Shown: positions 21,309-34,917, numbered from the stretch's first letter. The stretch is DNA of 64,000 nt from Alteromonas antoniana (GCF_019249295.1 NZ_JAESDH010000019.1:40344-104343), one strand, 5' to 3'. The notes: generated by a model not told the origin, from the sequence alone. A program made the numbers and translations.

Positions 21309-21971
21309 TTACGACTTCTTCTTAGCAGCGTATTTTTCTACCAGTTTGCGGGCATTATCATCTGCTTCAATGCCCGGCGCAACCTTCACGTTTTGTGAAC
21401 CGACTTTGCGAACTTGTGTTTGTCCGCTGGCCAGACGTTTACGTTTCATGCCATAAGCAAATTTCTGGGTCCACTGAAAATGGCTGAATACTGTTGCTGG
21501 GCGGCCGAGCCAGTAAGCAACGAATTCACCGATATCCTCTTCTGAGTAGTCCTGGTCTATCAGCCCAAGCAGGTTAGCCATGTCTTTAAACAGCGTTTCA
21601 TCCGGTCGCCAGCTAACCTGCATCGGCTGGTGTTGGTGATGTAAATGCAGGTAGGCGTCCTGTTTTGCCGCAATCAACGGCAGGATAAGCGCCACGCCAT
21701 TTAGCGACTGTTCCAGCGTATACGCTTCAGGAAGTGCTATCAGCCCGTGCTGTTCTAACTGGCGAAGTACACTGTTGACCTGGCGACCACGCGTATACTG
21801 ACCGTCTGGCTGGTCGCCATTGAGTAACGCCAACAGGCTTTTATATTGCAGTGGTGCGCTGGTCGCTGTGCTGATATTTGCGGTTGGCCGCAGTCCCAGG
21901 CAATACAGAACTCTGGCATCATTAGATAATGCCTGATTCAGTGCCTGATGTTCTGCTTCAGTAAATAGCAT
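21309..21971 (-). CDS. DnaT-like primosomal protein
   Basis: A 220-residue protein. Residues about 145-175 contain FVAYWLGRPATVFSHFQWTQKFAYG, closely resembling the DnaT single-strand-DNA-binding domain, in which the YW and QW...KF aromatics contact DNA. The N-terminal part shows a winged-helix-like pattern (TRGRQVNSVLRQLEQHGLIALPEA). In E. coli DnaT acts with PriA, PriB and DnaC to restart stalled forks. Here it is five bases after mioC and six before the dnaC-like gene, which supports a joint job. The family is supported by the C-terminal motif and the neighbour, less so by the N-terminal half. Confidence 0.75.
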   Translation of the reverse strand: MLFTEAEHQALNQALSNDARVLYCLGLRPTANISTATSAPLQYKSLLALLNGDQPDGQYTRGRQVNSVLRQLEQHGLIALPEAYTLEQSLNGVALILPLIAAKQDAYLHLHHQHQPMQVSWRPDETLFKDMANLLGLIDQDYSEEDIGEFVAYWLGRPATVFSHFQWTQKFAYGMKRKRLASGQTQVRKVGSQNVKVAPGIEADDNARKLVEKYAAKKKS

Positions 21972-21976
21972 CGCTG

Positions 21977-22408
21977 TTAGCTTACCGTTTTTTCCAGCCA
22001 GGCAACGGCTTCATCTTCCGGAATAGGATGGTTTAGTACATCGATATGGAAAGGCGCGGCCAGTAACGTGGCATTGCCGTCTTTCAGCAGGGTTTCCATG
22101 GTCATAGCGCCAAAACAGAAGGTGTCGTAGCTACTGTCGCCCAAACCGATAACGTAGGCGTTTACTGCTGATAAATCTTTATCTTTAAGCTGTTCGGCAA
22201 AAGGCTGAATATTGTCTGGTAAGTCGCCGGCGCCGTGCGTAGATGTGCAGACTATCCAGGTGCTGTCCGTGTCGATGGAATCAAAATCCGGCTCCAGCTG
22301 GATGTCGGCCTGAAAGCCTTTTTCTTTTAATGTGTCTGACAGTGCATCAGCAACATATTCCGACGCGCCTAATACTGAGCCCACTAAGATAGTGAAATGC
22401 TTTGACAT
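21977..22408 (-). CDS. mioC: Flavodoxin-like protein MioC
   Basis: A 143-residue FMN-binding flavodoxin. The phosphate loop region VGSVLGASEYVADAL, the isoalloxazine loops TSTHGAGDLPDN and GLGDSSYDTFCFGA are visible. In E. coli MioC lies beside oriC and is reported to support biotin synthase. Here it is three bases after mnmE and leads into the dnaT-like gene. It keeps the oriC-side location although three genes now separate it from the origin. Confidence 0.95.
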   Translation of the reverse strand: MSKHFTILVGSVLGASEYVADALSDTLKEKGFQADIQLEPDFDSIDTDSTWIVCTSTHGAGDLPDNIQPFAEQLKDKDLSAVNAYVIGLGDSSYDTFCFGAMTMETLLKDGNATLLAAPFHIDVLNHPIPEDEAVAWLEKTVS

Positions 22409-22411
22409 GAC

Positions 22412-23800
22412 TTACTTACCAATACAAAAAGAAGAGAAAATTTTGCCAAGAAGATCATCGGAGGTAAATTCTCCGGTAATTTCGCTCAAGGCCTGATGGG
22501 CGAGTCGTAACTCTTCAGCAAGCAGTTCACCTGCCATACTGTCGTGCAGCTGCTGTTGACCCGTGTGTACGTGTTGGGTGGCCGTGTGAAGGGCATCCAG
22601 ATGCCGTCTGCGGGCGATGAACTGTCCTTCAGTTGTTGTATCCAGACCCATGGTGGCAGCTAAATGATCGCGCAACAAGTTGACACCCTCGCCTGAACGG
22701 GCCGATAAACTGATCACCGTGACTTCGCCATGCGCGGTATTAATTTTTTGTTCTGCAATGTGATTTTGTGACAAGTCGGCTTTGTTACGCACAACTGTTG
22801 TTGGTATTCCTTCAGGAAGCCGTTGCATAAACTCCGGCCAGATATCGTAAGGATCGATAACCTCTGTCTGCGTGCTGTCTACTACGAACAGTACCCGGTC
22901 AGCTTCTTCTATGGCTTTCCACGCGCGCTCAATACCGATTTGTTCAACTTTGTCAGGGCTTTCCCGTAATCCTGCGGTATCGATAATATGTACTGGCATA
23001 CCATTGATATGGATATGCTCTTTGAGAACATCGCGCGTGGTACCGGCAATCTCGGTAACAATAGCGCTGTCACGACCTGCCAGTGCATTTAGCAGCGACG
23101 ATTTGCCTGCATTGGGTCGCCCGGCAATCACCACCTGCATACCTTCGCGCAGCAATGTTCCCTGTTTTGCCTGATTGGCAATATCCGCCAGTGAGTCGAC
23201 GATGCTCTGGAGATCGCCTGCTACCTTGCCGTCTGAAAGAAAATCAATTTCTTCATCCGGAAAATCAATTGCCGCCTCGACGTACATGCGCAAATGAATG
23301 ATTTGGTCAGAAAGACCATGGATTTGATCAGAAAACGCGCCTTGCAACGAGCGAAGTGCACTGCGCGCTGCTTGTTTAGAACTGGCATCAATTAAATCGG
23401 CGATAGCTTCTGCCTGCGCTAAGTCCAGCTTGTCATTTAAAAATGCCTGTTCGCTGAACTCGCCGGGGCGGGCAAGTCGGGCTTTGCCGGTCGCAAGCAC
23501 GGCATCCAGCATCATGTCCATGACGATTTGTCCGCCATGACCTTGCAGTTCCAGCACATTTTCGCCGGTAAAGGAGTTCGGACCGGCAAAATAAAGTGCT
23601 ATGCCCTGGTCGATGACATTGCCGTCGGCATCATAAAAAGGCGTGTAAACCGCCTGTCGGGGAGGCAGTGTCTTACGAACCAGTGCAGACGCAATATCGG
23701 TTGCCGCAGGGCCGGAGACCCTGACTATGCCGACACCACCACGGCCGGGTGCAGTAGCCTGAGCCGTGATAGTTTCGCTGGCGCTAAGTAATTCGGACAT
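22412..23800 (-). CDS. mnmE: tRNA modification GTPase MnmE
   Basis: A 462-residue protein with an N-terminal folate-binding domain ([15 protein letters not shown]), a helical domain interrupted by a GTPase domain ([33 protein letters not shown]), and the invariant C-terminal CIGK, whose cysteine is characteristic. With MnmG it modifies uridine 34 of tRNAs. It starts 18 bases after yajQ and begins the compact stretch mnmE-mioC-dnaT-like-dnaC-like. Confidence 0.99.
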   Translation of the reverse strand: MSELLSASETITAQATAPGRGGVGIVRVSGPAATDIASALVRKTLPPRQAVYTPFYDADGNVIDQGIALYFAGPNSFTGENVLELQGHGGQIVMDMMLDAVLATGKARLARPGEFSEQAFLNDKLDLAQAEAIADLIDASSKQAARSALRSLQGAFSDQIHGLSDQIIHLRMYVEAAIDFPDEEIDFLSDGKVAGDLQSIVDSLADIANQAKQGTLLREGMQVVIAGRPNAGKSSLLNALAGRDSAIVTEIAGTTRDVLKEHIHINGMPVHIIDTAGLRESPDKVEQIGIERAWKAIEEADRVLFVVDSTQTEVIDPYDIWPEFMQRLPEGIPTTVVRNKADLSQNHIAEQKINTAHGEVTVISLSARSGEGVNLLRDHLAATMGLDTTTEGQFIARRRHLDALHTATQHVHTGQQQLHDSMAGELLAEELRLAHQALSEITGEFTSDDLLGKIFSSFCIGK

Positions 23801-23818
23801 GGTGCTTGGCTGGCCCGG

Positions 23819-24301
23819 TTAGTCGCGGAAGTTCTTAAACTGGAAAGGCTGGCCAAGGTTGGCCTCTTTTACCAGCTGCATAACGCTTTGCAAGTCGTCA
23901 CGCTTTTTACCTGTCACACGCAGCTCTTCGCCCTGTATTGAGGTTTGCACTTTCATTTTCGCGTCTTTAATGAGTTTTACTATTTTCTTAGCAACCGGCT
24001 GCTCAATGCCTTCTTTAAACGCAATGGTCTGACGGCAGATTTTGCCATGCTGATCCATCGGTTTTACATCCAGAGAGGAGGTATCTACGCCACGTTTTGC
24101 GCAGGCTCCCCGGAACATAGAATCCATCTGCTGGAGCTGAAACTCAGCTTCTGCGGTCATCAGCACGGTTTTTTCTTTAAATTCAAAGCTGGCTTCAACG
24201 TTACGGAAGTCAAAGCGCGTAGTTAGTTCGCGACTGGCGTTTTCCGTAGCGTTACGGACTTCTTCCATATTGATTTCAGACACAATATCAAATGATGGCA
24301 C
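23819..24301 (-). CDS. yajQ: YajQ family nucleotide-binding protein
   Basis: A 160-residue protein of the UPF0234/YajQ family with two similar half-domains. The beginning [18 protein letters not shown] and the later [19 protein letters not shown] are typical. In Xanthomonas a YajQ protein binds cyclic di-GMP and controls transcription; other members bind RNA or GTP. The role here is not known. A stem-loop separates it from yidC. Confidence 0.96.
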   Translation of the reverse strand: MPSFDIVSEINMEEVRNATENASRELTTRFDFRNVEASFEFKEKTVLMTAEAEFQLQQMDSMFRGACAKRGVDTSSLDVKPMDQHGKICRQTIAFKEGIEQPVAKKIVKLIKDAKMKVQTSIQGEELRVTGKKRDDLQSVMQLVKEANLGQPFQFKNFRD

Positions 24302-24326
24302 GTCGTTATCCTCTTAAGACTAAACA

Positions 24327-24351
24327 GCCCGCGTGGGCGGGCTGTTGTTTG
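24327..24351 (-). terminator. Stem-loop between yidC and yajQ
   Basis: ACAGCCCGC and GCGGGCTGT form a nine-base-pair stem around a three-base loop. There is only a short U stretch on the minus strand, so it may be an imperfect terminator or allow read-through to yajQ. Confidence 0.55.
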
Positions 24352-24358
24352 TTTCAAT

Positions 24359-26044
24359 TTAGCTGGTCTTTATGCCCCGTTTCTCCATGGAAGCGTAAAT
24401 CATCTTCGCCTGGATCAGGGTAATTATATTACTGACTAACCAGTATAGTACCAGACCTGCAGGGAACCACAGGAAGAAGATACTCATCATTACCGGCATA
24501 AACTGCATAATTTTCTGCTGCATAGGGTCAGTGATGGTCGTGGGCTGCAGTTTTTGCAGCAGGTACATACTGGCACCGGTCAGAATTGGCAGCACGAAGT
24601 AGGGGTCTTTTACTGACAGGTCAGTGATCCACAGTGCAAAGTCGGCATGGCGCAATTCCACACTTTCCATTAATACCCAGTACAGCGCCAGGAATATCGG
24701 CATTTGTAGCAGCAGAGGCAGACAGCCACCCATCGGGTTAACTTTCTCTTTGCGGTACATTTCCATCATGGCCTGAGACATTTTCTGTCTGTCATCACCA
24801 TAACGGTCTTTCAGCTGTTGCATTTTCGGCGCCAGGTTACGCAGGCGGGCCATGGATTCATACTGCTTTTTGGTTAGCCAGTACATCGCACCTTTCACGA
24901 TAATAGTGATAAGGATAATGGCTACACCCCAGTTGCCTACCAGGCTGTGCAGGAATTTAAGCAGCTTAAACAGGGGCTGTGAGATCCACCACAAAATGCC
25001 GTAATCGACTGTGAGATCAAGGCCACGCGCGAGCTTAGCCAACTCTTCCTGATTTTTCGGACCTAAATACAAGATGCTGGAAACAGTAGCCGTCTCACCT
25101 GCATTAACCTGTACTGGTTCGCCCATATAACCGATAACCGCATACTGGTTTTGTAAGGTGCGGCTATACAGAGAATTGGTCTGATCCTGCGGTGGTACCC
25201 ATGCCGAAACAAAGTAGTGCTCCAGCATACCTACCCAGCCCCCCTGGGTAGTTTCACGCAGGTTATCGTCTTCAATATCGTCGAAGGTGTACTTTTCATA
25301 CGGATCATCAACGTTTGAGTATGCCGCACCACGGTAGGTAGGCATGAACATATTGCCGTCATCTTCATACGCTAACGTTTGTTTGAGTTGCGCGTACTGC
25401 TGCACCGTTGCTGACTCTGAAGTGCCGTTATTGACGGTATAAGAAACGTTTACATCATGCTTATCTCTGGCGAACGTAAAGGTTTTTGTCACCGTCAGTC
25501 CCTTATCATTACGCCATGTGATAGGCACAGACAAGGTGTCACCAGTCATTTCGTAATAAGCTTTTTCTGCTTTATAAACAGGACGACCGGAACGATTGGC
25601 ATCCGGACCGTTAGCGCCAATCAGGCCGCTTTGCGCAACATAAAGGTTGGTACCTGCTCGCAGTAAACTGTAAGGCTCTTCAGAGTTTTGCGTCACTGGG
25701 TATTGCAACAGGTCGGCAGTTACAACGTCACCGCCCAGCAGATCAATGCGCAAATCCAGCGTGTCAGTTTTCACTTCGATAATGCGGCTGGCATTGGTGT
25801 TTGTCTGTGCGACAGGTTGTTGTGGTGTATCAGATACCGGAACATCCGCGCTGCTTTGCGGAATTTCGCCTGTTTCAGACTGACTCTGACCATCTTCAAA
25901 CGACGGTACACCTTGCGATTGCGATGCCTGTTCGGTCTGAGCCTGTTGCACAGGTTGCGGGCCATAATCCTTTTGCCACTGTTGCCAGAGCAAAAAGCTC
26001 ACCAGGGCAAGGCCAATTATCAGAAAACTACGTTGCGATTCCAT
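24359..26044 (-). CDS. yidC: Membrane protein insertase YidC
   Basis: The ATG at 26044 gives 561 residues beginning MESQRSFLIIGLALVSFLLW, the standard first helix; an in-frame ATG 66 bases upstream adds non-conserved residues. A large periplasmic domain (about residues 60-340) is followed by five membrane helices with the hydrophilic-groove arginine region and the segments NPMGGCLPLLLQMPIFLALY and FMPVMMSIFFLWFPAGLVLY. YidC inserts proteins such as F0 subunits a and c. It follows yidD by ten bases. Confidence 0.98.
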   Translation of the reverse strand: MESQRSFLIIGLALVSFLLWQQWQKDYGPQPVQQAQTEQASQSQGVPSFEDGQSQSETGEIPQSSADVPVSDTPQQPVAQTNTNASRIIEVKTDTLDLRIDLLGGDVVTADLLQYPVTQNSEEPYSLLRAGTNLYVAQSGLIGANGPDANRSGRPVYKAEKAYYEMTGDTLSVPITWRNDKGLTVTKTFTFARDKHDVNVSYTVNNGTSESATVQQYAQLKQTLAYEDDGNMFMPTYRGAAYSNVDDPYEKYTFDDIEDDNLRETTQGGWVGMLEHYFVSAWVPPQDQTNSLYSRTLQNQYAVIGYMGEPVQVNAGETATVSSILYLGPKNQEELAKLARGLDLTVDYGILWWISQPLFKLLKFLHSLVGNWGVAIILITIIVKGAMYWLTKKQYESMARLRNLAPKMQQLKDRYGDDRQKMSQAMMEMYRKEKVNPMGGCLPLLLQMPIFLALYWVLMESVELRHADFALWITDLSVKDPYFVLPILTGASMYLLQKLQPTTITDPMQQKIMQFMPVMMSIFFLWFPAGLVLYWLVSNIITLIQAKMIYASMEKRGIKTS

Positions 26045-26054
26045 AGAGGTCTCT

Positions 26055-26324
26055 TTATTTTGAGTGTTTATCTTGTTGTTTTTCCGGTACCGGATCGTAT
26101 CCTCCGGCATGCAAAGGGTGGCATTTTAATATGCGCTTAATGGATAACCAACCGCCAAATAGTAATCCGTGCGTTTTTAATGCATCTATTGCATAAAAAG
26201 AGCACGACGGATGGAATCGACACCGCTGTCCAAGCATGGGAGAGATAAACCACTGATAGCATTTTATCAGCAGTAATGGCAGGACTATGAGGAGGCGTTG
26301 CAACGCTTGCTTAATTTTCGCCAT
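26055..26324 (-). CDS. yidD: Membrane protein insertion efficiency factor YidD
   Basis: An 89-residue protein with the family hallmark cysteines and basic residues in [20 protein letters not shown] and [13 protein letters not shown]. It is an amphipathic membrane-associated protein that helps YidC insert substrates. Its start overlaps the end of rnpA by 40 bases, a typical arrangement. Confidence 0.95.
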   Translation of the reverse strand: MAKIKQALQRLLIVLPLLLIKCYQWFISPMLGQRCRFHPSCSFYAIDALKTHGLLFGGWLSIKRILKCHPLHAGGYDPVPEKQQDKHSK

Positions 26325-26662
26325 AACTTTTCCAGTTGTGCGTAAATTTCCCCATTGCTCATGCGATCTGCACCGGATTTACCGACGACGATGATATCAA
26401 CGCAGGGCAGGGCCTGTCTTCTGTGGCGGAAACTTTCACGTATTAAGCGCTTTATGCGATTTCTATCGTGAGCTTTTCGAATACGTTTTTTGGAAAGTGT
26501 TATGCCTAATCTGGGATTATCGAGACTATTGTGTCGTGCCAGAATAGTAAAAGAAGGTGATACTGCAGGAATTGCGTCATCAAAGACGTAAGTAAAGTGG
26601 GAGGGAGTTAACAGACGTAACTCCCTGGAAAACTGATTTTCGCCCACTTTGGGATCGTACAA
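26285..26662 (-). CDS. rnpA: Ribonuclease P protein component
   Basis: RnpA, the small basic protein that binds the catalytic RNA of RNase P and aids tRNA 5' maturation. The RNR motif lies in [20 protein letters not shown], and the start [16 protein letters not shown] is conserved. The frame opens with a TTG directly after the rpmH stop; a GTG at 26647 matches the position of the E. coli start better and may be the true start, giving 120 residues. Neither has a strong ribosome-binding site. Confidence 0.95.
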   Translation of the reverse strand: MYDPKVGENQFSRELRLLTPSHFTYVFDDAIPAVSPSFTILARHNSLDNPRLGITLSKKRIRKAHDRNRIKRLIRESFRHRRQALPCVDIIVVGKSGADRMSNGEIYAQLEKLWRKLSKRCNASS

Positions 26663-26797
26663 TTAAGCTGAAAGGCGAGCGCGACCTTTTGCACGGCGAG
26701 CTGCCAGTACTTTACGACCATTTTTAGTCGCCATACGAGCACGGAAACCGTGAGAACGCTTGCGCTTTAAGTTGCTCGGTTGAAATGTTCTTTTCAT
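26663..26797 (-). CDS. rpmH: 50S ribosomal protein L34
   Basis: A 44-residue very basic protein beginning [20 protein letters not shown] and ending GRARLSA, which is ribosomal protein L34. The stop codon abuts the first possible rnpA codon. It is the first gene of the leftward rpmH-rnpA-yidD-yidC unit and is divergent from dnaA, as in nearly all bacteria of this group. Confidence 0.98.
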   Translation of the reverse strand: MKRTFQPSNLKRKRSHGFRARMATKNGRKVLAARRAKGRARLSA

Positions 26798-27424
26798 GAC
26801 CAAAGTCTCACTTATTGAGTTAAACGTAGGCGGTAAACATTAAGTAGTTTAATCGCACACTTACATGCTTGAAAAAACCGGCGGAGTACCTGCCATCCAA
26901 AAAGGACGCTGAATTCTAGAGATCCCAAGGGCTGCTGTCAATGACTATTCACAGTTTCAGGCCAGTATTTTGCAGATTTTTTGGACATTGGCCGGCATTT
27001 TTTCAACGTCTATGGCGAAAAAGCGTCAATCCTGGCTTGATATCTGTGAATAACTATGATTTCTGTTTTATGTTATCCACAAAAAGGCAAGGGTATGCGC
27101 ATGGTTGGGCATAAAATTTGCTCGATCTCGGCTGCTGATCATCAATACAGTAGTCTTGGTTATGGTGATCGCGATCCGTAGAATTGAAATGTATATTCCA
27201 TATAAAACAATAAATTAGCAATCAGATCCGAAAGATCGCGAAAGATCAAGATTTACATTCTGTTGATAACATACGATAATCCACAGCGACAAATAACGAA
27301 AACAAAATTCTCGCTGTTACCCAATATTGCATACGTACCTGATTACGCATCAGGTGGCGCGTTTTTCTGTCTCTGAATCCCGCAATTTTGGCCCTTCCAG
27401 CGTCATTCGGAGCGAAGTTACACC
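26798..27424. promoter_or_regulatory. rpmH-dnaA intergenic region with DnaA boxes and GATC cluster
   Basis: This 627-base gap holds the divergent rpmH and dnaA promoters. DnaA boxes with an exact consensus are TGTGAATAA at 27045-27053 and TTATCCACA at 27073-27081. One-mismatch boxes are CTATTCACA (26945-26953), TGTTGATAA (27261-27269) and TAATCCACA (27277-27285). Seven GATC sites lie between 27124 and 27247, including a triplet at 27225-27247. This fits dnaA autorepression and SeqA control. I see no open reading frame of note. Confidence 0.75.
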
Positions 27425-28921
27425 ATGTCACTTTGGAATTTAAGTCTGGAGCGATTGCGTCAGGAATTGCCGACACAACAATTCAGCATGTGGATAAGAC
27501 CACTGACGTCTCAGGAAGAAGACAGCGTGATCACCTTGTATGCGCCAAACCGTTTCATTCTGGATTGGGTACGCGATAAATACCGCGACAAGATTACGCA
27601 ATTGTTCACCGAGTTCGCCGGCGCAGATGCACCCGAGTTACGTCTGGAAGTTATGAGCAGACAACCTCAGGCCTCCACGCCGAATCGCAGTGCGTCGCCT
27701 CCGGTAACACAGACTCGTAGCGAAACGCCACCGGTTACTGCTTTTCAGGCACCACCCGGTGCGGCAAAATCAGACGCTAATTCTGTTGCCAGTGATAATA
27801 GTCGCAACAGCGGGTCGTCTCGGTTTAATGAAAAGGTGTCAGGTACATTATCTGGTCATTCTTCTCCGAAGGTTGTTCCTATTCCTGAAGGGATGAAGCA
27901 TAAAAGCAATATCAATCCCACGTATCAGTTTGAGAATTTTGTTGAGGGTAAATCAAATCAGTTAGCCAGAGCAGCGGCAACGCAGGTAGCTAATAATCCG
28001 GGTGGTTCTTACAACCCGCTCTTTATCTATGGGGGCACCGGCCTGGGTAAGACGCACTTATTGCACGCAGTAGGTAATGGCATTATTGCCAATCGACCCG
28101 ATGCCAAAATTGTTTATATGCACTCTGAGCGTTTTGTGCAGGACATGGTAAAAGCGCTGCAGAATAATGCCATTGAAGACTTTAAGCGTTTTTATCGTTC
28201 CGTCGATGCATTGCTCATTGATGACATTCAGTTCTTTGCCAATAAAGAGCGTTCTCAGGAAGAGTTCTTCCACACTTTCAATGCACTGCTTGAAGGTAAT
28301 CAGCAAATCATTCTGACGTCCGATCGTTATCCAAAAGAGATTGACGGGGTAGAGGACCGACTGAAGTCACGTTTTGGCTGGGGCTTAACGATTGCAATCG
28401 AGCCACCTGAGCTTGAGACTCGCGTTGCGATTTTAATGCGAAAAGCCGCAGAGAACCGCATTCACTTACCTAACGAAGTGGCATTTTTCGTTGCGAAGCG
28501 TCTGCGTTCTAATGTGCGAGAGCTGGAAGGGGCGCTTAACCGCGTGATAGCCAACGCTAATTTTACAGGACGCCCAATAACCATTGATTTTGTTCGTGAA
28601 GCGCTACGCGATCTGCTGGCCCTGCAGGAAAAGCTCGTAACGGTGGATAACATTCAGAAAACCGTGGCTGACTATTATAAAATTAAGGTCTCTGACATAC
28701 TGTCTAAGCGTCGAAGCAGAAGTGTTGCCAGACCACGTCAGGTAGCGATGGCGTTAGCCAAAGAGTTAACTAACCATAGTTTACCTGAGTTAGGCAACGC
28801 GTTCGGTGGCCGCGACCATACGACGGTGCTGCATGCGTGCAGAAAAATAGAGCAGCTTAGAGAAGAAAGTCATGATATAAAAGAAGACTATAAGAACCTC
28901 ATACGGACATTGTCTTCTTAA
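27425..28921 (+). CDS. dnaA: Chromosomal replication initiator DnaA
   Basis: A 498-residue initiator. Domain I (about 1-80) begins [18 protein letters not shown]; domain II (about 81-160) is an unusually polar, low-complexity linker; domain III is the AAA+ core with Walker A GGTGLGKT at 203-210 and Walker B LLIDDIQF; domain IV carries the DNA-binding signature [15 protein letters not shown]. It is longer than E. coli DnaA (467), mainly because of domain II. It binds the boxes at oriC and probably its own promoter. It is about 8 kb from oriC, transcribed away from it with dnaN, recF and gyrB. Confidence 0.99.
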   Translation: MSLWNLSLERLRQELPTQQFSMWIRPLTSQEEDSVITLYAPNRFILDWVRDKYRDKITQLFTEFAGADAPELRLEVMSRQPQASTPNRSASPPVTQTRSETPPVTAFQAPPGAAKSDANSVASDNSRNSGSSRFNEKVSGTLSGHSSPKVVPIPEGMKHKSNINPTYQFENFVEGKSNQLARAAATQVANNPGGSYNPLFIYGGTGLGKTHLLHAVGNGIIANRPDAKIVYMHSERFVQDMVKALQNNAIEDFKRFYRSVDALLIDDIQFFANKERSQEEFFHTFNALLEGNQQIILTSDRYPKEIDGVEDRLKSRFGWGLTIAIEPPELETRVAILMRKAAENRIHLPNEVAFFVAKRLRSNVRELEGALNRVIANANFTGRPITIDFVREALRDLLALQEKLVTVDNIQKTVADYYKIKVSDILSKRRSRSVARPRQVAMALAKELTNHSLPELGNAFGGRDHTTVLHACRKIEQLREESHDIKEDYKNLIRTLSS

Positions 28922-28945
28922 CGACCGAGGCGAGACTAAAAATCA

Positions 28946-30046
28946 ATGAAATTTACTATTAGCCGCGAAAAGTTTTTACAGCCACTGCAACTGGTTTCCG
29001 GGGCCGTAGAGCGCCGTCATACGTTGCCAATACTATCAAACGTGTTAATCAAAGTTAGTGAAGACGCACTCTGGTTGACAGGTACAGATCTTGAGGTAGA
29101 GCTTATTTCCAGCATCAAACTGGAAGGTGAGTTTTCGGAAGGTGAAATTACCGTACCAGCAAAAAAGCTGTTTGATATTATTCGTGGTATTTCAGACGGC
29201 ACAGACATCTCTTTCTCTCTTGATGGTAATAAGGCGCTGATCCGTGCGGGTCGTGGTCGATACACATTGTCTACGCTTTCTGCCAATGATTATCCGAATC
29301 TGGAAGACTGGGAAGGCGAAGTAGAGTTTGAGATTTCTTGCAGTGATTTGAAGCGTCTCATTGATAGTACCCACTTTTCCATGGCGCAGCAGGATGTTCG
29401 TTATTACCTTAACGGGATGTCACTGGAAACCGAAGATAATATCATTCGAACAGTGGCAACAGACGGGCACCGACTCGCACTTTGTCGCTTAGAATATAAC
29501 AATACACTGCCAGCACGGCAGGTCATTATTCCGCGTAAAGGTGTGCTTGAAATCTCCCGCCTTATCGGTGAAGACGACAAGCTTCTTAAGATACAGATTG
29601 GCGCGAACCATCTGCGACTCTTTTCCAGCGATTTTATCTTTACCAGTAAGCTGGTTGACGGCCGTTTCCCCGACTACCGTCGTGTGTTGCCAAAAGATGG
29701 TGATAAGACCGTACTGGCCAGTAAAGCCGTGTTAAAAGAAGCGTTTTCCAGGGCTGCGATTCTCTCCAATGAGAAGTTCAGAGGCGTGCGTTTAAACTTG
29801 TCATCAGGTGAGTTAAAGATCACAGCTAACAACCCTGAGCAGGAAGAAGCAGAAGAAATTGTTGATGTAGACTATCAGGGTGATGATCTCGAGATAGGTT
29901 TCAACGTGGCCTATCTTATTGATGTGCTCAATGCGCTGGTTTCAGAGAAGGTACAAATTAGTCTTTCAGATTCTAACGCCAGTGCACTGATTCAGGATGC
30001 TGAAGATGACGCGGCATTATACGTCATTATGCCGATGCGTCTGTAA
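28946..30046 (+). CDS. dnaN: DNA polymerase III beta subunit (sliding clamp)
   Basis: A 366-residue clamp, the E. coli length, with three similar domains forming a ring as a dimer. The start MKFTISREKFLQPLQLVSG and the end VIMPMRL are conserved; the latter forms part of the pocket that binds polymerases and Hda. It starts 24 bases after dnaA and is probably co-transcribed. Confidence 0.99.
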   Translation: MKFTISREKFLQPLQLVSGAVERRHTLPILSNVLIKVSEDALWLTGTDLEVELISSIKLEGEFSEGEITVPAKKLFDIIRGISDGTDISFSLDGNKALIRAGRGRYTLSTLSANDYPNLEDWEGEVEFEISCSDLKRLIDSTHFSMAQQDVRYYLNGMSLETEDNIIRTVATDGHRLALCRLEYNNTLPARQVIIPRKGVLEISRLIGEDDKLLKIQIGANHLRLFSSDFIFTSKLVDGRFPDYRRVLPKDGDKTVLASKAVLKEAFSRAAILSNEKFRGVRLNLSSGELKITANNPEQEEAEEIVDVDYQGDDLEIGFNVAYLIDVLNALVSEKVQISLSDSNASALIQDAEDDAALYVIMPMRL

Positions 30047-30133
30047 TTACCACTTCTCATATCAGGCTGGAGATTGCTTGATTTTCGTTAATGCCTTCTC
30101 CAGCTTGATCTGCTTTCTCCCGGGTTTATCATC

Positions 30134-33651
<3,518 letters not shown>

Positions 33652-33786
33652 TTGTAGTTGAAAGGGAAGGTGCGAACAAAGCGCTTATTAAGTTGTGAGC
33701 CCAGAGAAATATGCAATTGCAGGGCGGGGTTCACAAACTAACTGTAGTGTAGTTGTTCACAAAAACCGTTCCTAGCTGACTATCGG

Positions 33787-33818
33787 AAAGCCCGGCCTGA
33801 AATATGCCGGGCTTTTTT
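33787..33818 (+). terminator. Terminator after gyrB
   Basis: A ten-base-pair stem AAAGCCCGGC / GCCGGGCTTT with a nine-base loop followed by T residues, about 135 bases after the gyrB stop. Confidence 0.9.
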
Positions 33819-34247
33819 ATTATCTGGTACACGCTATTCGCGCTTTGTTGTGCAGCCTTACATTTCCCTTCGTTTTGCATGCAAAAGCCGATGACAGTAG
33901 AAAAGCCGGTAGAAGAACATCAACACTATCTGTACAGATAGGAATGTGTCGCTGCTACAACATGGCACGAGTTGTTGGGAAACGGGTTGACGATGGTATC
34001 TGGGCTATCCCTATCATTGCTGTATCATCACAGATGCTGTTTAATTCAATGGCAGAATGCAAGAAAAACCCAGGCTGGCTGAGCGTTGCCATCGCTTCCT
34101 GAGATGTGCTCATGCAAACAGAATAGTTACGACACACAGAAAATAAGGCGGCCACATGGGTCACTGGCAGGTCAGATATCTATTTCGTAACAGAACATAT
34201 GAACATGCGACGGAGTCATGGTAAATGTAGACGATCAACAGTGTATG
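33819..34247. other. Intergenic stretch with no assignable gene
   Basis: Two overlapping frames of 69 and 85 codons exist on opposite strands, but neither has a good ribosome-binding site, a recognisable domain or a signal peptide, so I assign nothing here. Confidence 0.5.
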
Positions 34248-34340
34248 TATAATTTAAAAGGTTACTATACGTGCATCAACTGATGAATCTCTTCCTTCCT
34301 TTGTTGTGTTCTGCGGCAGCGTTATCGTTGCCGCTTTTTT
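34248..34340 (+). promoter_or_regulatory. Predicted leader with terminator/attenuator before the DUF2798 gene
   Basis: A consensus -10 box TATAAT is at 34248-34253 with only a weak -35. Sixty bases later a strong stem-loop (GCGGCAGCG / CGTTGCCGC, loop TTAT, 34313-34334) is followed by six T (34335-34340), five bases before the GGAG ribosome-binding site of the next gene. The element could be a transcription attenuator for that gene, or the end of an approximately 80-base small RNA. Confidence 0.55.
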
Positions 34341-34355
34341 ATTTGGAGTGAAAGT

Positions 34356-34598
34356 GTGCTTGAAAACTGGGTTCGGCGTGTCAGCTTTTCTTTTTGCATG
34401 TCTCTGGTATTGTCATTGCTGATGACTGGTTGGGTGACCTACCTCAACTTAGGGATCACAGACACCTTTTTCCAAAGCTGGGGCAAAGCCTTTATTCTAG
34501 CCTGGCCTGCAGCATTTCTTATCGCACTCTTTTGTTCGGGATTGGTGGGCCGTATGGCGACAAAACTGAGCAATTTACTTCTGACTCTACTGCGATAA
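34356..34598 (+). CDS. DUF2798-type small membrane protein
   Basis: An 80-residue protein starting at a GTG with GGAG seven bases upstream. Two hydrophobic helices (about residues 10-30 and 42-65) flank TGWVTYLNLGITDTFFQSWG and AWPAAFLIALFCSG, the pattern of the DUF2798 family of two-helix inner-membrane proteins. Function is unknown in the family. The gene stands alone, directly behind a terminator-like hairpin that may regulate it. Confidence 0.75.
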   Translation: MLENWVRRVSFSFCMSLVLSLLMTGWVTYLNLGITDTFFQSWGKAFILAWPAAFLIALFCSGLVGRMATKLSNLLLTLLR

Positions 34599-34917
34599 TG
34601 CAGTCATTTCTCACACTTAATTTGAGCGCAGCTGTCTCAGTGAAGCCCCATTCTACAAGCACAGCTCTGAGCTGATAACACAGTAAGTTTTCAAAAAAGT
34701 CTAAGAGCGCTATTACACCGATTTCAAGCGTGCTTTATCAGGCCAGTTTTCATGAGATTATAGGTTTGTGCCAGGGCTTTCTTACTTGGCTAGTCTCGCA
34801 GCATCACTCAGTACCTAAGATGCTTGTGCCAGTCATACGCTGGTAGGATAAAGCAATGAAGCGGTCTCAGAGCCTAACTTACGCCAGCCACTCGGATTTC
34901 TGAACGCTAGCACCGGA

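Noticed and set aside
33845..34164. Opposing frames of 69 and 85 codons after the gyrB terminator
   Set aside because: Weak starts and no protein-like pattern or family similarity; the two frames overlap each other.
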